DNA from: Vandiemenella viatica
Lineage: Eukaryota; Arthropoda; Insecta; Orthoptera; Morabidae
DNA: 64,000 bases
Assembly (NCBI GenBank): GCA_031002005.1
Contig: JARYHS010013630.1
Coordinates: forward strand, 30,529,504-30,593,503
Reading direction: 5' to 3'
Position 1 is the stretch's first letter; each line of letters begins with the position of its first letter. The notes under the pieces were generated by a model that saw only the letters and a list, made by a program, of their open reading frames with translations, did not search any database and was not told the origin of the DNA. This document shows, one piece after another, positions 58,632-64,000 of this stretch. Position numbers and translations under genes: made by a program.

Positions 58632-59047
58632 ATAGGATAGGGAAAATAAACAGTTACCCGTCACTTACCACAGATGAAGGCAGGAGGGCGAGACACGTAA
58701 AAACACAAAAACAAAAGAATTACACAATATTTCGACTTTTTAGTCTTCCTCATGTAGGAGGCGAGACATATGGAGGGGGAAAGATGTGGTCACATCCGAG
58801 CCTGCCACATGAATCATGATTCATGTGGCAGGCTCGGATGTGACCACATCTTTCCCCCCTGCCATATGTCTCGCCTCCTACATGAGGAAGACTAAAAGTC
58901 GAAATATTGTGTAATTCTTTTTGTTTTTGTGTTTTTTACGTGTCTCGCCCCTCCTGCCTTCATCTGTGGTAAGTGACGGGTAACTGTTTATTTTCCCTAT
59001 CCTATCTTATTTTCAGTGCCTCGCGGCAGTTTCTTTGTTTCTTTTAT
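58632..59047. mobile_element. PLE-type foldback, target duplication about 21 bp
   Basis: A 416-bp palindrome centred near 58816-58819 (ATCATGAT). The arms (58632-58815 and 58820-59006) carry ATAGGATAGGGAAAATAAAC and AGGCAGGAGGGCGAGACACG, the latter close to the arms at 47764. A 41-bp tail has GTGCCTCGCGGCAGTTTCTT (59017-59036). CCAATTCAGTGAAAAAATAAG at 58611-58631 recurs at 59048-59069 with one extra base and one change. No coding. Confidence 0.88.
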
Positions 59048-59149
59048 CCAATTCCAGTGAAAGAATAAGAAATACTGGTGGTGCCCCTGGAAACTAATTG
59101 CAATCGCAATTAGGCTAACTCTCGCAGAAGGCATACAAGAGTCAAACAT

Positions 59150-62055
59150 GTTTTTTAAAACAAATCTACCTCTTCAGGGCTTAGGCAACACCCTTCGGAT
59201 GTGTCATTTTAAAGTAGAGGAATTACCTATAGAGAAAAGCGAAGTCGTGTCAAAACTGATTCTCAGTCACCATGTGGACTTTCTAGCAATTCAAGAGACC
59301 CATACGCATGACTTCATAGACCTTAAACACAGAGGCCACATCCCTGGGTATTATATAGTAGATAGTATTAATCACCAGCAATATGGTATTGAAACATATG
59401 TCAGAAACAATATAATGGATGTATCAACAGTGGCCAAATAAGACTTAGGCAATGTACAGATCTTAGTTGTGCAGGAATGTGGCGTGCATATAGCTAATAT
59501 CTATAAGCCACCAAATATCTTTTGGTCTGCCTGCTCACTGCCTAATTTGCAGCACCCCGCATTGTATGTGTTTTTTTTTAAAATTCCCACAGCCCTGAGT
59601 GGGTTACATGGAAGAAGACAAGAATGGTAGACAGTTGTGTGAATGAATGGAGATTAATAACTTGGACCTTCACTTTGATGCCAAGAGTAAGAAGACATTC
59701 AAGTTGGCCAGATGGGAATCAGAGTCTAATCCTGACTTGTGTCTTATGACAAAAACTCCCAATGCTGATGATGGTCTGAGCATTCAGCGAATTGTCCTTA
59801 ACAACTTTCCACACAGTCAGCATAGGCCAGTGGTCATTTCATTTGGTATCCACATAAAAGTAATTAGATCAGCTTCATCCTCTTGCTGGAACTTTAAGAA
59901 AACAAATTGGGAAGATTTTAGTAGGACATTGCATAGGCTCATTCAAAATGTCCCAAGTGCTGTGACATCTTACAAGAAAGCTGTAGAAACAGTAGCAAAG
60001 CATAACATACCTAGGAGCTACAGATCTGACTATATACCTGGCTGGGACCTTGAGCACATCAATTTACTCAAGGAGTTTGAAAGAATTGAAGATCACGCCT
60101 TAGCGACAAGGTTGCTGGAGTCTCTTAACCAATGTCAAAAACAACTCTGACAGGGAACAACTGAGAAGTCAGACTTAACACACTCGAGCAGAAAGGCTTG
60201 GTCTTTAATACGAAAACTGGATGTCATCTACAACCAGAAAGGTACGAAAGGGGGAACTTCCTGTAATGTCATGGCCAGTCACCTGCTAAGTACCTCTAAG
60301 GGAGCAGGCAATAGAGATACAATTCGATCTGTGAAACATGAACTTCATGAAATCAAGAAGCTTATTAAACCAAATGCAGAATATTCAAACCCCTTCACTT
60401 TGTCTGAACTGGATGCCACAATAAAGTATACTAGACTCCCCAAAGCCGTTGGACATGGCCTGTACCCAAAATTCCTCGTTAATTCAGGACCTATTGCAAG
60501 AAAATGGTTGCTTGCTCTTTTCAATGAAATATTACAGATGTCAAAGTTGCCACCTGCCTTTAAAAAAAAAAAAGCTAAGGCTATAGCCATTGTAAAAGAA
60601 CACTATAGGCCAATTTCTCTCCTCAGCACAGCATATAAGCTGCTTGAAAGAATGGTGCTGGTTCAGATTCACAACACCATGAATAAAGTCATTCCCCCAG
60701 AGCAGGCTGAATTCAGGCCAAAATGTAGTTGTGCTGAGCAGGTTCTGAGTCTCGTGACCCATACTGAGACTGTATTCCAAAAGAAACTTAAAACTGGAAC
60801 TATGTTCGTCGACCTATCAGCAGACTATGATACTGTCTGGTGTGAAGGTCTCCTTCTCAAATTCCTAAATGTTGTACTGTATAAAAAAATAGCTGAACTC
60901 TTGAACAACATGCTGAGTAATCGCAAAATCCAGGTCCACTGCGGGGTCCAAAAGAGTCGCTGGCGTGTTCTCAATAATCGACATCCTCAGGGTTCAGTGT
61001 TGTCACCTGTGGTTTTTAATTTATATTCGCGGACATACCTCAACTAAATTGCAGGAAATTTCTGTATGCTGATGTCCCTGGCAGTTACTTTCCAGGATAG
61101 AAACTTCCAGATTTGTGAAGATAGCCTCTCCTAGAATCTTAACCAGCTCTATACATTCTTCTCTTGGTGGAGACTCAAACCAAATCAAACTAAGACAGAG
61201 TCTTGTTGCTTCCACCTTTCAAACTAGCTCGCCTAAGCCAGAATAAGACCAACCTTTTGAAGAGTAGAACACAAACACCATCCCAAATATTTGGGAGTTA
61301 CCTTAGATTGAGCCCTCACTTTTCATCAGCATTTATCTAACACTGTAGAGAAAGTGAAGACCCGTGTGAAACTTGTAAAGAAACTGGCTAGCACGTCATG
61401 GGGTGCAGGTGCCCATGTTCTTCGGGGAGCAGTCCTTGGTTTGGCATTCTCCGCAGCAGAATACTGTTGCTCTACATAGCTTGGTAGTGCTCATACTGCA
61501 AAAGTTGACACTCAGCTTAACGCTGCTATGAGAGCAGTGAATGGTGTCATTAGATCTACCCCAGTATCCTGGCTGCCTGTACTTTCCAACATTCCTTCAC
61601 CACACTTGGGGAAAAAATCGATTGCTTAGAGAATTGGAAGGAGTTGAGGAAAACAACATGATTCCTCTGCATGATGACCTTCTTCACCTGCCTCGCATAC
61701 GTTTAAAATCGAGAAGACCTGCCTACATGGAAGCAGTCAGTCTCAGACATAACAACTTTAGCTTGTATAAAGAGTAGAGAAAGGAGTGGGAAGCTAACAG
61801 CCCACACAACTGTGGGATTATAAAAGATCCGACAATCTGTTTTCCAGGGCTTGACTTGCCTAGGCATCTTTGGTGTCAATCGAACAGATTTCGCAAAGCA
61901 ACAGCGCATAAATGGGGTCTTCGTGAAAATGCTTTGTGTGACTGTGATGGTATCCAAACTGCTGACCGCATTGTGGTGGATTGTCCAACAAGAAGATATC
62001 TGGAGGCCTTATCATACTGCATCCAGATGCCAGAAGATAGCTTGAATTTATAGAT
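59150..62055 (+). pseudogene. Jockey-like LINE (EN, RT, zinc-finger tail)
   Basis: Endonuclease start: LRMCHFKVEELPIEKSEVVS and FLAIQETHTHDF at 59190-59310 (Glu of the EN site). 59647-60150: CLMTKTPNADDG, QHRPVVISFGIH. RT at 60271-61047: SELDATIKYTRLPKAVGHGL, HYRPISLLSTAYKLLERMV, GTMFVDLSADYDTVW and HPQGSVLSPVVFNLY; the A-D-D box is lost after 61047. C-terminal part: LPWLPV-like sequence near 61565, RLKSRRPAYMEAV near 61700 and, in two frames, CDCDGIQTADRIVVDCP near 61935-61990, a Cys/His cluster found in jockey ORF2. It ends after (GATGAT/AATAAT) repeats near 62120. Dead. Confidence 0.8.
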
Positions 62056-62195
62056 GTAGTTATATGATTGTTTATGTCTTTTGTTGTAATTGGCATATGA
62101 TGATGATAATAATAATTCCTAGATATGAATGTAGCTGGTTGTAATATGTGTTTGCCATCATCCTAAAATAGGTCAGTCATGAATTTTTCAATGTT

Positions 62196-62434
62196 TTTTT
62201 TTTTAAACTGCTTAACGTCTCTTAACAGCGAGGTCTTTAGAGATGGGAAAGGATGGGGGACAAGAAATGGGAAGGAATTCGGTCATGGCCTTTTGAAGGA
62301 AGCATCCCGGCATTTGCCTGGAGTGATTTGGGAAACCATGGAAAACCAAAATCTGGATGCCCGGACGGGGATTCAAACCGCCATCATCCGAATTGCGAGG
62401 GCAGAACGCTAACCATTACACCACCACCCTCGGT
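62196..62434 (-). mobile_element. tRNA-derived SINE, near full length
   Basis: On the minus strand from 62434: box A region TGGTGTAATGGTTAGC and box B GGTTTGAATCC, spaced as in a tRNA, followed by the SINE body (CCATGGTTTCCC) and a 3' end CTAAAGACCTCGCTGTTAAG ending in a run of A (seen as T at 62197-62205). The best-preserved copy of this family in the window. Confidence 0.88.
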
Positions 62435-62569
62435 AATTTTTCAATCACCTTCAGCTGAGAGCATTGCCTTAGATGTTCCAGGTCCGCCAAACCCAATTCA
62501 TTCAACATAGCAAGTTTTTATTTTAACATCGAAATTCTGTGATACATTATATAAAGCCATTAGGTAGTC

Positions 62570-62690
62570 TACTGTTGAAGAAGGGATATGAGCCTGAAAA
62601 TTTCATAATTCTATGTGTGTACATGTTTTTTCCATGTGTCCAGGCCCCAACAGTCTTCTACTTTGGTAAGTGGTGGTTATCCTTCTGCCA
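62570..62690 (+). mobile_element. PLE pLTR remnant
   Basis: TTGAAGAAGGGATATGAGCC, then GAAAATTTCATAATTCTATG and GTAAGTGGTGGTTATCC follow the order seen in the right arm of the PLE at 45505-45640 (TGAGGAAGAG, GAAAATTCTATTC). No coding and no clear ends. Confidence 0.6.
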
Positions 62691-62694
62691 AAAT

Positions 62695-63235
62695 ATTTAA
62701 TGTATCCACTTTACAGCACGTTTGCTTTGTAACAATCATACATACATATTTGATTTTTTTACCAATATATTTTGGTAAAAACATGTTAGAGATGGGTCAT
62801 ATGGCAAGGGGATCCAATATGTACACACTGAAACCTATCACATGAATAAAACACATCAAATATAACAGATAAATACGACGACACACTTACAACAAAGAAG
62901 GCGATTTGTAAGTAAACCAGTGGTGGAGGAGGGGGTTAGATGTACAAGTATTTAAGGAACAGCACGCCATTAGGAATAGATACATGATTACCAAAAATAG
63001 AAGATAAAAGTACTGCTTAAAAATAGTAGCCACAGCAAAAGAATTTGCTGTTATGTAAAGAAGTATATATAATGTGAACAAAAATTTAACTGTAAAACCT
63101 AAAATAATAATAATAAAAACGAATAGGACGGCCAATTGTAAAGAAAATACTAACTCCCACAAAAAGTATGAAGATCTGCCCAAGAATGTTGGATTCAAAC
63201 TGACATTTCCATTTTTTTAAATTTTATTATTATTA
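62695..63235. other. AT-rich spacer, no gene
   Basis: TTAGAGATGGGTCATATGGC at 62785-62804 resembles the probable hAT end at 63886. Otherwise nothing recognised. Confidence 0.45.
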
Positions 63236-63397
63236 TTATTATTATTTTTTACTTATGGCTTTACGCCTCATCAACAGCTAAGGTCACTGAGGCGGGATGG
63301 GACTGGGAGCAAGAAACTGGAAGGAATTTGGCCATGGCCATTATGAAGGAAGCATCCCCGCATTTGCCTGGAGTGATTCGGAGAAACCATGGAACCA
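63236..63397 (-). mobile_element. SINE copy lacking the tRNA-like head
   Basis: CTTTACGCCTCATCAACAGC, GGCCATGGCCATTATGAAGG and GCCTGGAGTGATTCGGAGAA match the body of the other SINEs. The region beyond 63397, where the promoter should be, is A/T-rich and unrelated. A (TTA)n run at 63221-63247 abuts the 3' end. Confidence 0.8.
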
Positions 63398-63582
63398 AAA
63401 ATTTTTTAAAAAAGTTTAAAAACATTACAACATTGTCTTTGTCATATAGGACAGATGGTAGACTAGGTTGACACTTACCCTTAATATTAAGAATGAGACA
63501 CATATAGTTTTAAAATGTGGCACCAGTAAAAGGTATCACTCAAATGGATGTTCTAGTTGAAAAGAGTAATCCTTTGCCAAAC

Positions 63583-63783
63583 CAAGGTCATCAGAGATGG
63601 AAGTGGATTGGAGACAAGAAAAGTGATGGAATTTGGTCAAGACCTTTTGAAGTAACCTTCGTAACATCTCCTGGTGTGATTTCGTGAATCATAGAAATCC
63701 AAAATCTGGATTACCAAGTAGGGATTACAACTTTATAAATGCCAGGCCTGACTGTAACTACCCACTCACCGGGCTCAGTGGTG
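63583..63783 (-). mobile_element. Diverged SINE copy
   Basis: AAGGTCATCAGAGATGGAAG, GACCTTTTGAAGTAACCTTC and CCAAAATCTGGATTACCAAG follow the family sequence. The head on the minus strand starts CCACTGAGCCCGGTGAGTGG. Box B is worn. Confidence 0.7.
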
Positions 63784-63885
63784 GTTCATGGTTGGGCAGT
63801 GCCTATGATGAGATAAGTGAGCAGAACAGCATTCCACCTAGCTTGCTGAAAGTAGCTGTTCCATGGCTCCATAGCCAATTCTATC

Positions 63886-64000
63886 TAGAGATGGGTCATT
63901 TGCGAGTGAACCAGTTCTTTAGAACAGTTCTTTTGAAAGAGCGAGTGAACTGTAGCTCTTCTTGGGATCGGTAATAATGGTGGTGTGTCGGTCTCGATTG
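63886..64000. mobile_element. Probable left end of a hAT element, cut by the window
   Basis: Begins TAGAGATGGGTCATTTGCGA with GAGTGAAC words repeated at 63904-63911 and 63941-63950. TAGAGATGGG-type ends with repeated GAAC words are common in insect hAT elements. The other end and the target duplication lie outside. Confidence 0.5.

Noticed and set aside
62340..62434. A functional tRNA gene
   Set aside because: The box A and B motifs are there but the cloverleaf stems do not close and the sequence continues into the SINE body shared with other copies.

Overview
The window looks like intergenic/intronic DNA from a large, repeat-rich insect genome. A grasshopper or locust, or another polyneopteran, is my best guess. 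The reasons are AT-rich sequence, introns of 10-20 kb, several clades of decayed non-LTR retrotransposons, Penelope-like elements (PLEs), Tc1/mariner and hAT DNA transposons, a tRNA-derived SINE and a satellite array. No prokaryotic or organellar genes were seen. The species is an inference.

The only host gene I recognise is on the minus strand: four exons of a BCR/ABR-type RhoGAP (active-BCR-related) at 57498-57694, 44145-44311, 23731-23870 and 13615-13858. They splice in phase into about 248 residues running from a C2 domain into the first half of a RhoGAP domain. The 5' part (expected DH-PH) should lie beyond the right edge. The rest of the RhoGAP domain was not found to the left. Almost everything else from 13.9 to 57.5 kb is intron filled by mobile elements.

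Layout. 1-4665: satellite of 189-bp ancestral monomers, homogenised inside as ten 368-bp dimers. 5.2-12.6 kb: a nest of three non-LTR families, an RTE copy inside another RTE copy, a PLE foldback, and a mariner-like element that itself carries a hAT MITE. 14.5-18.2 kb: a dead mariner and an RNase H-bearing LINE with a SINE in its 3' end. 21-30.5 kb: LINE fragments and two TA-flanked elements. 30.6-32.0 kb: a PLE with inverted arms. 32.2-36.4 kb: a long minus-strand RNase H LINE. 38-49 kb: foldbacks, PLEs with GIY-YIG coding, a non-autonomous hAT and a SINE. 51.3-56.7 kb: a near-complete CR1/L2-like LINE with 114-bp 5' tandem repeats, inserted into a PLE. 58.6-64 kb: a PLE foldback, a jockey-like LINE, SINE copies and a probable hAT end.

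The most interesting signals are: a family of palindromic PLE-related insertions with 10-22 bp target duplications and a shared asymmetric tail; a SINE whose 3' end resembles the 3' end of the local RNase H LINE; the two-level structure of the satellite; a mariner-like transposase with 36 residues between its second and third catalytic Asp; and reconstructible nested insertions with target duplications.
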